Shown: piece after piece, positions 34,641 to 43,228 of the stretch | How the letters are laid out: every line of letters begins with the position of its first letter | Position numbering within the stretch: the first letter of the stretch is position 1 | Assembly: GCA_965366625.1 (NCBI GenBank) | Contig: CBDUGP010000023.1 | Coordinates: 1 to 64,000 of the forward strand | Source of the DNA: JAUIJL01 sp965366625 | Lineage (GTDB): Bacteria; Acidobacteriota; Thermoanaerobaculia; Multivoradales; J023 | Direction: 5' to 3' | DNA length: 64,000 nucleotides | Program-made: the position numbers and the translations under genes | The notes under the pieces: generated by a model | Seen by the model: only the letters and a program-made list of their open reading frames with translations | The model's database searches: none | Told to the model about the DNA's origin: nothing

Positions 34641-35579
34641 TCAACCTCTCTCCAAGGTCGCCAGGACTTTGGAGAGAGCGGGGCCCGTGCCGGGGTTTTG
34701 GGGCTCGCCGAGCACCGCGGCGAGGTCGTCCTTCCTCGAAGCGTTGAGTCGGTAGACCTCCGGGTCAGAAGGCAGCTTAGAGTCGAGTCGAATCAGCAGC
34801 TCCGTGTCTTCGCTACGAAAGAGGCTAAACAACGGGTAAGCGCGAAAACTCGGATCTGCGGTTAATGGCAGCCAACGGACTTCCCATTGTCGACCGAGGC
34901 CGTCTTTGACAAACATGCCCCGTCGCCAGACCACGTCGAAAATCAGCTGGCGCAGGGGTGGGGGCAAGAGAAAGAAACCTTCGCTGATCTCGATGACTTC
35001 CGTTCGAGCGGGCCGTTCGAACAGTCGGGCATTGAGGGCGACGAGCCTGTCGGTGACTTCGGAGCTGAGCTGTGGATCGCCGACGTAGGCGAGCCGTTCG
35101 GCTCTTTTGATCTTGGAAATGCTGCCCGCCACATCGAGAGCGGCGCGCAAGGCGGCGGCGAGGGCTTTGGCCTCGGTGGGACTATCCAGGGCATGCCCTC
35201 CCTCATGGGAGAATTCCTCACCGACGGGATGCAGGTTCTTGAACGGCCGGAGCACCAATTGCTCGGTCGAAATCGGTTCCACCGCACACAGGCTGGCTTC
35301 GCTCATGAAGGCGTGCCAGCGGATGACGTCCCAACCTTGAGGCAGGAGATCTTCCGGGTATTGAAAGCCGCTGCCGGGGGGCTCGATCTTGCGTGCTTCA
35401 GCAATCCATTCGAGCGCCTGGCGCCCTAGTTGCTCGCGGTCCTTGTCGTCGATTTCGCCTTCGAAGAGCATGCCGAGGCTGCCGACGGCGGCGGACCTCG
35501 CCACGCACAGGAATTGGCGACCGCGTCGATAGACGTCGATCCGGCGATCTTCAGCAGATGGTGTTGAGGCGGCGGTCAT
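34641..35579 (-). CDS. hypothetical cytoplasmic protein
   Basis: This 312-residue protein has no signal or membrane segment. It is mixed alpha/beta with a possible helical middle (EAKALAAALRAALDVAGSISKIKRAE) and an aromatic-rich part (WEVRWLPLTADPSFRAYPLFSLF). I recognise no domain. The final codons encode ALSKVLATLERG and contain a perfect 10-bp inverted repeat, so the gene end may double as a transcription-termination structure for both convergent genes. Codon use matches the neighbours and the frame is long and intact, so it is likely a genuine gene. Confidence 0.65.
   Translation of the reverse strand: MTAASTPSAEDRRIDVYRRGRQFLCVARSAAVGSLGMLFEGEIDDKDREQLGRQALEWIAEARKIEPPGSGFQYPEDLLPQGWDVIRWHAFMSEASLCAVEPISTEQLVLRPFKNLHPVGEEFSHEGGHALDSPTEAKALAAALRAALDVAGSISKIKRAERLAYVGDPQLSSEVTDRLVALNARLFERPARTEVIEISEGFFLLPPPLRQLIFDVVWRRGMFVKDGLGRQWEVRWLPLTADPSFRAYPLFSLFRSEDTELLIRLDSKLPSDPEVYRLNASRKDDLAAVLGEPQNPGTGPALSKVLATLERG
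34646..34678. terminator. 10-bp inverted repeat at a convergent gene junction
   Basis: CTCTCTCCAA and TTGGAGAGAG are perfectly complementary around a 13-base loop, 9 bp after the rsgA stop and inside the last codons of the opposite gene. There is no T-tract. It is a possible bidirectional terminator. Confidence 0.4.
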
Positions 35580-35783
35580 CGGGCTCCTCGAAGCGCGGCT
35601 GTGGGTACCTTGAAGATTCGAACAGGCTGTTGCGGGCTTCGCTCAAGGGATCTGCTCAGTGGAAATCACCCATGGGGATTTGCTTTCTGAGATTTTCTCA
35701 CTGTACCGCAAAGGGCAGGTAGCTCCCAACCGTGTATTTGATCGGCACAGCTTGGTGAGCCCGCAGGGGCCCTGGGCTTTGGC

Positions 35784-36443
35784 TCAAATCGGCTCAAGAC
35801 ATTGGGGCGAATCATTGCGCGGGTTGTTGACCAACCGGGAGACGGCGGTGAACGCGAGCTCACCGGTATAGGGCTCGAAAAGGGGCTCGAAAGCCGAAGG
35901 ATCTTGGACCGAAGGGTCGAGCCAGAAGTCGCGCGCCTCGCCGTCGAGAATGACGGGCATCCGGTCGTGAACTTGCGCCACTTGATCATTGGCCCGGGTG
36001 GTCAAGATCGTGCAAGATTCGATCGGCTCGGTTCCCCGATCCCACGTCTCCCACAGGCCGGCAAATACGAAGGCTCGGCGATCCGGTCGGTGGATGTGTA
36101 TCGGCTGCTTGCCGTCCTGGACTTTCTTCCACTCATAGAAGCCGTCGGTGACCAGGAGGCATCGCCTCCGCTTGATCGCGTGTTTGAAGGAGGGTTTCTC
36201 GGCGGCGGTTTCGGAGCGGGCGTTGATCATCCGGTTGCCGATGGAAAGATCCTTGGCCCAGAAAGGGATCAACCCCCAACGCAGAAACGAGAGGACTCGC
36301 GAGCCTTCGCCGTCCTGGCGAATGGCCGGCACCGCTTGGGTCGGCGCGATGTTGAACCGTGCAGTCAGCTCGCCCCCTTGGGCGTCGACGTTCATTTCTT
36401 GCAACAGCGTCCCTGGATCGCTCAGGGTGTAACGTCCGCACAT
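35784..36443 (-). CDS. yedK: SRAP-family (YedK/HMCES) abasic-site-crosslinking protein
   Basis: This 219-residue DNA-damage protein forms a thiazolidine crosslink through Cys2 to abasic sites in single-stranded DNA. The family signature is complete: MCGRYTL at the N-terminus, ARFNIAPTQ, RWGLIPFWAKD, NRMINARSETAAEKPSFK, DGFYEWKK (catalytic Glu) and VHDRMPVIL (catalytic His). The length is typical. It is separated by 64 bp from the FadE gene on the same strand. The stretch 35580-35783 upstream of the hypothetical gene contains nothing I recognise. Confidence 0.95.
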   Translation of the reverse strand: MCGRYTLSDPGTLLQEMNVDAQGGELTARFNIAPTQAVPAIRQDGEGSRVLSFLRWGLIPFWAKDLSIGNRMINARSETAAEKPSFKHAIKRRRCLLVTDGFYEWKKVQDGKQPIHIHRPDRRAFVFAGLWETWDRGTEPIESCTILTTRANDQVAQVHDRMPVILDGEARDFWLDPSVQDPSAFEPLFEPYTGELAFTAVSRLVNNPRNDSPQCLEPI

Positions 36444-36507
36444 GGAATAGTCCTCGGTTTGCTCGCCTGATCGTCCGAGCCCGGCTCAGCCGGCCGGCGG
36501 GGTGTTG

Positions 36508-38757
36508 TCAGCCACCGGCCACCTCACGTGAATCTGCGGTGGCCCCGCCGCGCAAAGCCTCAAGGGACATCTCGTCGACCTGGATGGCCTTCGCCCGGGC
36601 GAGACCGGCGCGCCGAATCAGGTCGGCTTCGTCGATGGTTACGATATCGCGTTCGAGGGCTGCCTCGACGGCTTGCTCGACGCTGGATTTCGGTAGGGTA
36701 CCCTTTTTCATGGCGAGGCGAATCTTGCCCGCGGCAGGCTCGCTGCGATGGGAAAGATCAAACGCTTGCTCGAGATCAGCCCAGGGCGAGTCCGGTTCGA
36801 TGTGAAGAAAGGGTGTTAAGCGGTCACGCTGGGCTCCCGGCCGACGCACTGCTTGTGCAGCCCGGGCACCGATTCGATCCGACGGCGGTGTCGACATGGG
36901 GTTCAGCCTGGCCCACCAACTGACGGGGCCGCGCAGCCAAGGTCCGAGCACGGGCACGTCCAAATTCTGCAGCAATCCCTCGAACGCCTCTTGGATCTTA
37001 GATAAGCCCTCTTCGCAGGCCCATTGCATGAGGGCTTCGTCTTCCTGCTTCCTGCCTTCGGCTTCAAATCGTCGGAGGCAAGCGAACACTAGGTACATCC
37101 AGGACAACATGTCCGCCAATCGCCCGGTGAGGCGGCCACGTTTCTTGAGCTTGGATCCGAGGGTCATCATGGCCAGGTCGGAATAAAACGCAAAGCGGGC
37201 GGAGGCCCAGGCCAGGCGTCGGTAGTAGCGGGCAGGGGCTCCCCGCACCGGTGCCGGCTGCAAATGGCCGCGGGAAAGGCCGAGCAACAGCCCTCTGACG
37301 AAGTTTCCCAGGAAATGGAATTGGTGTCCGACCAGGGCCCGGCGAAATTCCGGCAGATTTCGAGTGCGAATCGACTCCAACAAGCGATGGGCGTAAGGGT
37401 GGCAACGAATCGCTCCTTGACCGAAAACGATCAGCGTGCGGGTCAGAATATTGGCGCCTTCGACCGTGATGCCGATGGGGGAGGCCTGCCAAGCGCGAGC
37501 CATAAGATTTCTCGGTCCTAGACAAATGGCGGCGCCGCCCATGATGTCCATTCCGTCCAGGGCGCTTTGACGGGAAAGCTCGGTGGAGTTGTATTTCATC
37601 ATTGCCGACACCACCGCCGGGCGTTTGCCGGAGTCGAGGGCACCGCAGGTGAAAACTCTCGCTGCTTCGAGCAGATAGGCACGGCCGGCGACTCGCGCAA
37701 GGGCCTCTTCGACGCCTTCGAATCGGCCGACGGATAGGCCGAATTGTTGACGCACCATGGAGTAGGCGCCGGCCACCCGGGCGACGTATTTGGCGCCTAC
37801 GGTCGCTTGGCCGGGCAACGAAATCGCGCGCCCACCGGAGAGGGCTTCCATCAACATTTGCCACCCCTGGCCGGCTTTGGCAACCCCACCGATGATGTTG
37901 GCGGCAGGGATCACGACCCCTTGTCCGCGGGTCGGGCCGTTGGGAAAAGGGACCCCCAAGGGATCGTGGTGCAGTCCGGTTTCAACTCCCGGTAGGTGGG
38001 TCGGAACCAGGGCACAAGTGATTCCGAGGTCCTGTTGCTCGCCCAACAGCCCTTCGGGATCGTAGAGGCGGAAAGCCAGGCCGAGCAGGGTCGCGATGGG
38101 AGCCAGGGTGATGTATCGCTTGTTCCAATCGAGCCGAATGGAGAGTTCTCCGGGCCGGCCGTCGGCCGACGGCGCTCGAAAAAGCACACCGCGAGAGGTG
38201 AGAGAGCCGGCGTCGGACCCAGCTTCGGGCTCGGTCAAGGCAAAACAGGGAATCTCTTCACCGGATGCTAAACGCGGGAGGTAGTGGTCCTTCTGCTCGT
38301 CGGTGCCGACTTCCACCAAAAGCTCGCCGGGTCCGACGGAATTGGGGATTAAAACCACCGACGAAAGCGGCATGGACCGACTGCCGAGCTTGCCGAAAAT
38401 GGTTGACTGGGCCAACGCGGAAAAGCCGTGCCCGCCATATTCTTTGGGGATGCCCAAACCGAAGAATCGGTGCTTTTTCAACAACTCCCAAACCGCTGGT
38501 GGAATCTCTTTGGTACGTTCCGTGTGCTCGGTGTCCATGGCGCGGCAGACCTCTACCACCGGGCCATCGAGGAATTCGACTTCCTGGGTGGTCAGCTCCG
38601 GATAGGGCTCGTCGAGCATGGATCGAAAGTCCGGTCGTCCGGAGAAGAACTCGCCGTCGAGCCACACATCTCCCGCCTGCAGGGCGGTTCGTTCGGTGGC
38701 CGACATTTCCGGAGCCATGCCGGCACGGCTGAAGGTATTGAGCAAGAATTTGAACAT
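36508..38757 (-). CDS. fadE: acyl-CoA dehydrogenase, FadE type
   Basis: This 749-residue FAD enzyme catalyses the first step of fatty acid beta-oxidation. The acyl-CoA dehydrogenase core is at about 75-470 (YGGHGFSALAQSTIFGKLG, FALTEPEAGSDAGSLTSRGV, GQATVGAKYVARVAGAYSMV, IMGGAAICLGPRNLMARAW). The long C-terminal DUF1974 extension (about 475-740) is characteristic of FadE; E. coli FadE is 814 residues. The start has a GGAGG site upstream. No other beta-oxidation gene is adjacent. The C-terminal part ends with helices (VEQAVEAALERDIVTIDEAD) usual for this family. Confidence 0.93.
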   Translation of the reverse strand: MFKFLLNTFSRAGMAPEMSATERTALQAGDVWLDGEFFSGRPDFRSMLDEPYPELTTQEVEFLDGPVVEVCRAMDTEHTERTKEIPPAVWELLKKHRFFGLGIPKEYGGHGFSALAQSTIFGKLGSRSMPLSSVVLIPNSVGPGELLVEVGTDEQKDHYLPRLASGEEIPCFALTEPEAGSDAGSLTSRGVLFRAPSADGRPGELSIRLDWNKRYITLAPIATLLGLAFRLYDPEGLLGEQQDLGITCALVPTHLPGVETGLHHDPLGVPFPNGPTRGQGVVIPAANIIGGVAKAGQGWQMLMEALSGGRAISLPGQATVGAKYVARVAGAYSMVRQQFGLSVGRFEGVEEALARVAGRAYLLEAARVFTCGALDSGKRPAVVSAMMKYNSTELSRQSALDGMDIMGGAAICLGPRNLMARAWQASPIGITVEGANILTRTLIVFGQGAIRCHPYAHRLLESIRTRNLPEFRRALVGHQFHFLGNFVRGLLLGLSRGHLQPAPVRGAPARYYRRLAWASARFAFYSDLAMMTLGSKLKKRGRLTGRLADMLSWMYLVFACLRRFEAEGRKQEDEALMQWACEEGLSKIQEAFEGLLQNLDVPVLGPWLRGPVSWWARLNPMSTPPSDRIGARAAQAVRRPGAQRDRLTPFLHIEPDSPWADLEQAFDLSHRSEPAAGKIRLAMKKGTLPKSSVEQAVEAALERDIVTIDEADLIRRAGLARAKAIQVDEMSLEALRGGATADSREVAGG

Positions 38758-39058
38758 TTGGGGCCTCCAGAGAAGAAGAAACTATATCGCGTGCCGGGTC
38801 CTTCGACCTACCGGTAAGTCGGATCCGCCGGTGACCCCTTCTAACTGACCGGCAACCTAAGTGACCGGAAACCCGACGAAAAAGAAGATATTGTGTGGGA
38901 AATTAATAGCAAATTTAGAATACAAGGGCTTGTCTGAGAATCGACGGGATGTTACTATCCCATGAGTTTGGAAATGAGAATCCTGGGTTCCCAAGCGAGC
39001 CGTTCATCTGGTCGCTTACCCAGAAGACCCAATCACCGACCGCGAAAGGAGGTCAGCG
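38758..39058. other. divergent intergenic region fadE / secreted protein
   Basis: 301 bp without a gene. It holds several GACCGG/CCGGT words near 38810-38870, which could be operator half-sites for fadE. An AT-rich core (38880-38930) and the strong promoter at 38930-38958 for the rightward gene follow, then a perfect ribosome site (AAGGAGGT) before 39059. Confidence 0.6.
38930..38958 (+). promoter_or_regulatory. sigma-70 promoter
   Basis: TTGTCT (38930-38935), 17-bp spacer, TACTAT (38953-38958) with an extended TGT just before the -10. It predicts an mRNA start near 38965 and a leader of about 95 bases for the gene at 39059. Confidence 0.6.
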
Positions 39059-39829
39059 ATGAAATCAGCGAGAACGCTAAAGCGCAGCTCGTCGGTTGTG
39101 TCGTTTGTCCTCTGTGCGTTATGCGGTGTATTGGGTGGTTTGGTCAGCGCCACGCTCGGCTCGGCACCCTGCCGAGCGGAAGGCCTGGACCCGTTGTCGG
39201 CCTCGACTTTGGCGATCATCGCCACTGAGGAACCGCGCAAGGGCGAGGAGATGACCCCTCAACAGGAAAAGTATCTGGCGTTGCGCCAAACTATCCTGGA
39301 GCATGCCCTCGAAGAGGGCGAAGCCAGCTGGAAACCGTATGAGAAAATTCTCGGCAGCAGTCGATGCCGAGAACTCGATCGGGCCCTTTTTCGCTTCAAC
39401 CTTTATTCCCCGGCTTACGGCCACGATCTTTGGCAAAATCCTTATGCCATGGACGAAATGGCCGACACGGTGCTCTCCGCTTACGCCAAGCTGCAGCGAG
39501 AGCATCTGGAGCAAGTCCTGGGGATCGACGAGTGGTTGGATAGCAAGCGCCCCATCAGCAATCGAGATCGCCAATCGGGCTCTTCGTTTCGATTGCGAAT
39601 CTCGCCTCGCTTTTCGTCGAATTACCTAGGCGTCAAGTTCCGGATGCCCTATTCGGACGTCGGCGTGCTCGACCATTTGAGCCTGCGGGTGCGGTACGAC
39701 TTCGAGGAAGCTCGGCCCGTCTACATGCTGAAATTCGATGATCAAATCCGGTTTCTGGATCTGACCTACGAGCCGGATACGGAAAAGTTCGGCGACCTGC
39801 TTTCTCTCTCCTTCCGATTCGTCTGGTAG
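39059..39829 (+). CDS. exported hypothetical protein
   Basis: This 256-residue protein has a clear signal peptide (about 12-40, SSVVSFVLCALCGVLGGLVS, cleaved near PCRA-EG). A helical middle follows (YLALRQTILEHALEEGEASW, MADTVLSAYAKLQREHLEQVL). The C-terminal quarter is made of alternating strands (SFRLRISPRFSSNYLGVKFR, LSLRVRYDFEEARPVYMLKF) and ends in SLSFRFVW. Amphipathic strands and a terminal aromatic residue are typical of outer-membrane beta-strands, but there are too few strands for a barrel from one chain. Function unknown. It has its own promoter and an optimal ribosome site, suggesting high expression. Confidence 0.75.
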   Translation: MKSARTLKRSSSVVSFVLCALCGVLGGLVSATLGSAPCRAEGLDPLSASTLAIIATEEPRKGEEMTPQQEKYLALRQTILEHALEEGEASWKPYEKILGSSRCRELDRALFRFNLYSPAYGHDLWQNPYAMDEMADTVLSAYAKLQREHLEQVLGIDEWLDSKRPISNRDRQSGSSFRLRISPRFSSNYLGVKFRMPYSDVGVLDHLSLRVRYDFEEARPVYMLKFDDQIRFLDLTYEPDTEKFGDLLSLSFRFVW

Positions 39830-39839
39830 TTACCTCCAA

Positions 39840-39884
39840 GCCCGCGAGCCGCTCGCCCGCGAGCCGCTCGCCCGCGAGCCGCTC
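39840..39884. repeat. 15-bp tandem repeat, three exact copies
   Basis: GCCCGCGAGCCGCTC occurs three times without a spacer, 11 bp after the stop of the secreted protein gene. It is non-coding here. Each unit can form a short GC stem, so it may affect mRNA ends. Confidence 0.9.
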
Positions 39885-40005
39885 GTCGCCCATCGACTCC
39901 ATCTTGATCGATGGACATCGTTTGAGCGTTTGAGCCTGTGCGGCTTGAATGCCCGATCACGATGCAGCAAAATGCCTGGTATAAATTCTGGGTACGGGGC
40001 TCTCC

Positions 40006-41349
40006 ATGGATATCGCTGCTTTCCTGACGGACATCGAAGGTTTTGACGCGCTAGGGCGCGAAGCCGCCTTACGTCTGGTTGCCCATGTCGTCGAGCAAGA
40101 ATTCAAAAAAGGCAGTCATATCCTCAAGAAGGGAGATCCCGGCGACTGCATGTACGTGCTGATTTCGGGACGAGTCGAGATCCCGATCTACGAACCCGAC
40201 GGCCGCGAAAAGCTGGTGGTTCGGTTGGGTCCACGCCAAATGTTCGGCGAAATGGCCTTGCTGACCGGCGAGTCTCGAACGGCTGATGTCTTTGCAGCAT
40301 CAAATTGCCGTTGCATCAAGCTCTATCGCGACGTGGTTGAAGAGCTGATTGCCGAGTTTCCCGAGGTTGCACAGCTCCTGACGGCGATTTTGGGCGAACG
40401 CTTGCTGCGTTCTGGGCATATCCGCCAGATCGGAAAATATAAGCTCACCGGCGAACTCGGGCGGGGCAGCATGTCGATCGTTTACGAGGGCATCCATCCC
40501 GAACTCGAACGAACCGTGGCGATCAAAATGCTGTCCCACGAACTGGTGTGCCGAACCAACTTTCGCGATCATTTCCGCAATGAGGCGAAGATCATCAGTC
40601 GGCTCCGGCATCCCCACATTGTGGAGGTTTTCGACACTGAGCAAGCCTATGCCACGCTCTTCATCGTCATGGAGCGGCTGCACGGTATTCCCTTGGATGC
40701 ATGGATCGAAGACCGAGGGCCGCTGGGCCCTGATGAGGCCCGCGACATTCTCCGGCAGGTGGCTTCGGCCTTGGCCGCGGCCCACCGCCAGGGCATTGTG
40801 CATCGGGATGTAAAACCCTCGAACATCATGATCAGCACAGAAGGTTTGGTGAAGCTGACCGACTTCGGGTTGGCCTTGGACCTACACGGAGGATCGGCGG
40901 ACCAGATGGAGCAGCCTTTCTCGGGCACACCGGCGTATATGGCACCCGAGCAAATTGAGGGCGGGCAGATCGACGGTCGAACCGACATTTATTCACTGGG
41001 AATCATGGCCTTCGAGCTGATCACTGGCCGACAGCCCTTCACCGGGCCCATTCATCAAGTCTTGCAAGCCCACTGTGATCAAGCCGTGCCGGAATTCCGA
41101 TCGAGCTGCGTCGATCTGCCGGCGGATCTCGAAGAGGTGGTTCGCCGGGCAACCGCCAAGGATCCGAAGGCCCGTTTCGCCTCGTGTGACGAAATCCACC
41201 AATTGCTCAGCGGGGACGTGTCCAGCGTGGGTTTGAGCACCCGGACCTTGACCTTCGTTTTTGATCCTCGGCGCACGGCCGAAGTGGAGCGCTTGATCGA
41301 GACTTGTCGGGAGTCGGCCCTAGGCCTCGACGGAGTGGACGTCTCGTAA
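40006..41349 (+). CDS. cyclic-nucleotide-binding domain fused to Ser/Thr protein kinase
   Basis: This 447-residue soluble protein has a CRP-like cNMP-binding domain at about 1-130 (HILKKGDPGDCMYVLISGRV, then MFGEMALLTGESRTADVFA, the phosphate-binding-cassette position). A complete Hanks kinase follows at about 145-405: Gly loop GELGRGSMSIVY, Lys174 in VAIKML, catalytic His266-Arg-Asp268 in VHRDVKPSN, LTDFGLAL and GTPAYMAPEQIEG. The cassette reads GEMALLTGESRTADV, with the Glu and Arg that contact cyclic nucleotide both present, so binding of cAMP/cGMP is plausible. It is a bacterial analogue in layout of eukaryotic PKG, by domain order only. Monocistronic. Confidence 0.92.
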   Translation: MDIAAFLTDIEGFDALGREAALRLVAHVVEQEFKKGSHILKKGDPGDCMYVLISGRVEIPIYEPDGREKLVVRLGPRQMFGEMALLTGESRTADVFAASNCRCIKLYRDVVEELIAEFPEVAQLLTAILGERLLRSGHIRQIGKYKLTGELGRGSMSIVYEGIHPELERTVAIKMLSHELVCRTNFRDHFRNEAKIISRLRHPHIVEVFDTEQAYATLFIVMERLHGIPLDAWIEDRGPLGPDEARDILRQVASALAAAHRQGIVHRDVKPSNIMISTEGLVKLTDFGLALDLHGGSADQMEQPFSGTPAYMAPEQIEGGQIDGRTDIYSLGIMAFELITGRQPFTGPIHQVLQAHCDQAVPEFRSSCVDLPADLEEVVRRATAKDPKARFASCDEIHQLLSGDVSSVGLSTRTLTFVFDPRRTAEVERLIETCRESALGLDGVDVS

Positions 41350-41373
41350 ACCCGGAAATTTCACCAGCCTCGA

Positions 41374-43209
41374 TCAGTCTTTCTTTTTCTTCTTGGGCAG
41401 GTAGAGGTCGGTGATGGTGCCCTCAAAAACCTCTGCCGACATGGCGACGGTTTCCGACAGGGTCGGGTGTGGATGGATGGTCAAACCCACATCCGCGGCG
41501 TCGCAGCCCATTTCGATCGCCAGGGCCACCTCAGCGATCAGATCCCCGGCGTGGGGGCCGACGATGCCGCCGCCGATCACACGGTGATGGGTTGGATCAA
41601 AGAGTAGCTTGGTGCTGCCTTCACTTCGGCCTGAGGCCAAGGCGCGTCCCGAGGCGGCCCACGGAAATACACCTTTCTCGTAGGCAATCCCCTCTTCCTT
41701 GGCTTGGGTTTCGGTGACCCCGACCCAAGCGACTTCCGGGTCCGTATAGGCAACCGACGGAATGACCCGGGCGTCGAAATAGGAATTCTCCCCGGCTGCT
41801 GCTTCTGCGGCGACCTTACCTTCGTGCACCGCCTTGTGGGCCAACATGGGCTGACCCACCAAGTCGCCGATGGCGAAAATGTGGGGGACGTTGGTTCGCA
41901 GTTGCTTGTCGACGCTGACGAAACCTCGGTCGTCGACCGTCACGCCGGCATGTTCCGCTCCCATGGATTTTCCGTTGGGAGCACGGCCCACGGAAAGCAG
42001 GACCCGATCGAAAGTGTCTTCCGCCGGCGCCTTGCCGAGGCCTTCACCTTCGAATTTCACTTTGAGGCCTGCCTTCGTGCTTTCGACGGAGGTCACCTTG
42101 GTGCGGGTCAGGATGCGTTCATATTGCTTCTTGAGGCGTTTCTCTAGGGGTCGAACGAGATCGCGGTCCGCACCGGGCATGATGCCGGGCAAGAGTTCGA
42201 CGATGGTGATCTTGGAGCCCAGGGCATGGTAAACGGTGGCCATTTCAAGGCCGATGATGCCTCCGCCCACGACCAGGAGCCGTTTGGGCACATCCTGGAT
42301 TTCGAGCGCGCCGGTGGAATCCATTAAGCGCGGGTCGTCATAGGGCCATCCGGGGATGCGAACCGACCTGGAGCCCGTCGCCAGCACGGCGTGGCGGAAG
42401 GCGACGATTTTTGGCCCTTCGGCGGTTTCGACCCGCATGCGGAAACGGTCGATCAGCTCGCCGGTGCCGGTGACCCGCTGCACTTTGCGCTGTTTCGACA
42501 TGGAGGCCAGCCCTCCGGTTAGCTTTGCAACCACACTGTCTTTCCACGCGCGCAATTTGTCGAGATCGAAGGAGGGCTCGCCGAAGCTCATGCCGTGATC
42601 GGCAAAACCTCGGGTTTCATCGAGCACCTTGGCCATGTGCAACAAGGCTTTGGAGGGAATGCAGCCGACATTTAAGCAGACGCCGCCAAGGGTTTCGTAA
42701 CGTTCGACCAAAACGACTTTTTTGCCCAAATCCGCGGCCCGAAAAGCGGCGGTATATCCGCCCGGACCCGAGCCCAGGACGGCGATGTCGCACACGTAGT
42801 CCGCCTCGGCAGAAGCTTCTTTGAAGGTCTCGTCGGCCTCCGAAGGCTCTGCGGGTGATGCCGGGGCGGCACCTTCGGTTTCCGATTTCACAACGTCTAC
42901 CGATGCTGCCGATGCTTCGTCTGCCTCAGCGACTTCTGCCTCAGCGACTTCTGCCTCAGCGACTTCTGCCTCAGCGACTTCTACCTCGGCGAAGACCATG
43001 CCCTGCTTGATTTTGTCGCCGGTGGAGACCTTGAACGAGGTCACCACCCCGGCGACGGGCGAGGGAACTTCCATGGACGCCTTGTCGCTTTCCAGGGTGA
43101 TTAGGGAATCGTCCACCGCAATGGTGGCCCCGACCTGGACCAAGATTTCAACGACATCTACTTCGCCGTCGTCTCCGATGTCGGGAATTCTGACCTCAAC
43201 TTGGCTCAT
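41374..43209 (-). CDS. lpdA: dihydrolipoyl dehydrogenase with N-terminal lipoyl domain (E3)
   Basis: This 611-residue E3 of the pyruvate dehydrogenase complex reoxidises dihydrolipoate to form NADH. The lipoyl domain is at about 1-80 (lipoyl-Lys in ESDKASMEVPSP). A flexible Ala/Glu/Val linker (80-140) and the flavoprotein core follow: FAD motif VLGSGPGGYTAAFRAAD, redox disulfide Cys178/Cys183 in GGVCLNVGCIPSK, NAD motif VVGGGIIGLEMATVYHALG, and active-site HPHPTLSE near the C-terminus. The linker contains four exact 15-bp repeats encoding AEVAE. The tail KKKKKD is unusually basic. Third gene of the aceE-aceF-lpdA operon. Confidence 0.95.
   Translation of the reverse strand: MSQVEVRIPDIGDDGEVDVVEILVQVGATIAVDDSLITLESDKASMEVPSPVAGVVTSFKVSTGDKIKQGMVFAEVEVAEAEVAEAEVAEAEVAEADEASAASVDVVKSETEGAAPASPAEPSEADETFKEASAEADYVCDIAVLGSGPGGYTAAFRAADLGKKVVLVERYETLGGVCLNVGCIPSKALLHMAKVLDETRGFADHGMSFGEPSFDLDKLRAWKDSVVAKLTGGLASMSKQRKVQRVTGTGELIDRFRMRVETAEGPKIVAFRHAVLATGSRSVRIPGWPYDDPRLMDSTGALEIQDVPKRLLVVGGGIIGLEMATVYHALGSKITIVELLPGIMPGADRDLVRPLEKRLKKQYERILTRTKVTSVESTKAGLKVKFEGEGLGKAPAEDTFDRVLLSVGRAPNGKSMGAEHAGVTVDDRGFVSVDKQLRTNVPHIFAIGDLVGQPMLAHKAVHEGKVAAEAAAGENSYFDARVIPSVAYTDPEVAWVGVTETQAKEEGIAYEKGVFPWAASGRALASGRSEGSTKLLFDPTHHRVIGGGIVGPHAGDLIAEVALAIEMGCDAADVGLTIHPHPTLSETVAMSAEVFEGTITDLYLPKKKKKD
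42923..42982 (-). repeat. 15-bp coding tandem repeat in the lpdA linker
   Basis: Four exact copies of GCCTCAGCGACTTCT (+ strand), read on the minus strand as AEVAE repeats in the linker between the lipoyl domain and the flavoprotein core. Confidence 0.95.
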
Positions 43210-43228
43210 CGTGGGTTCCTCTTCGCGA

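Noticed and set aside
39840..39884. CRISPR array (also considered for 50310-50358)
   Set aside because: Units are 15-16 bp and directly abutting with no spacers, and there are no cas genes.
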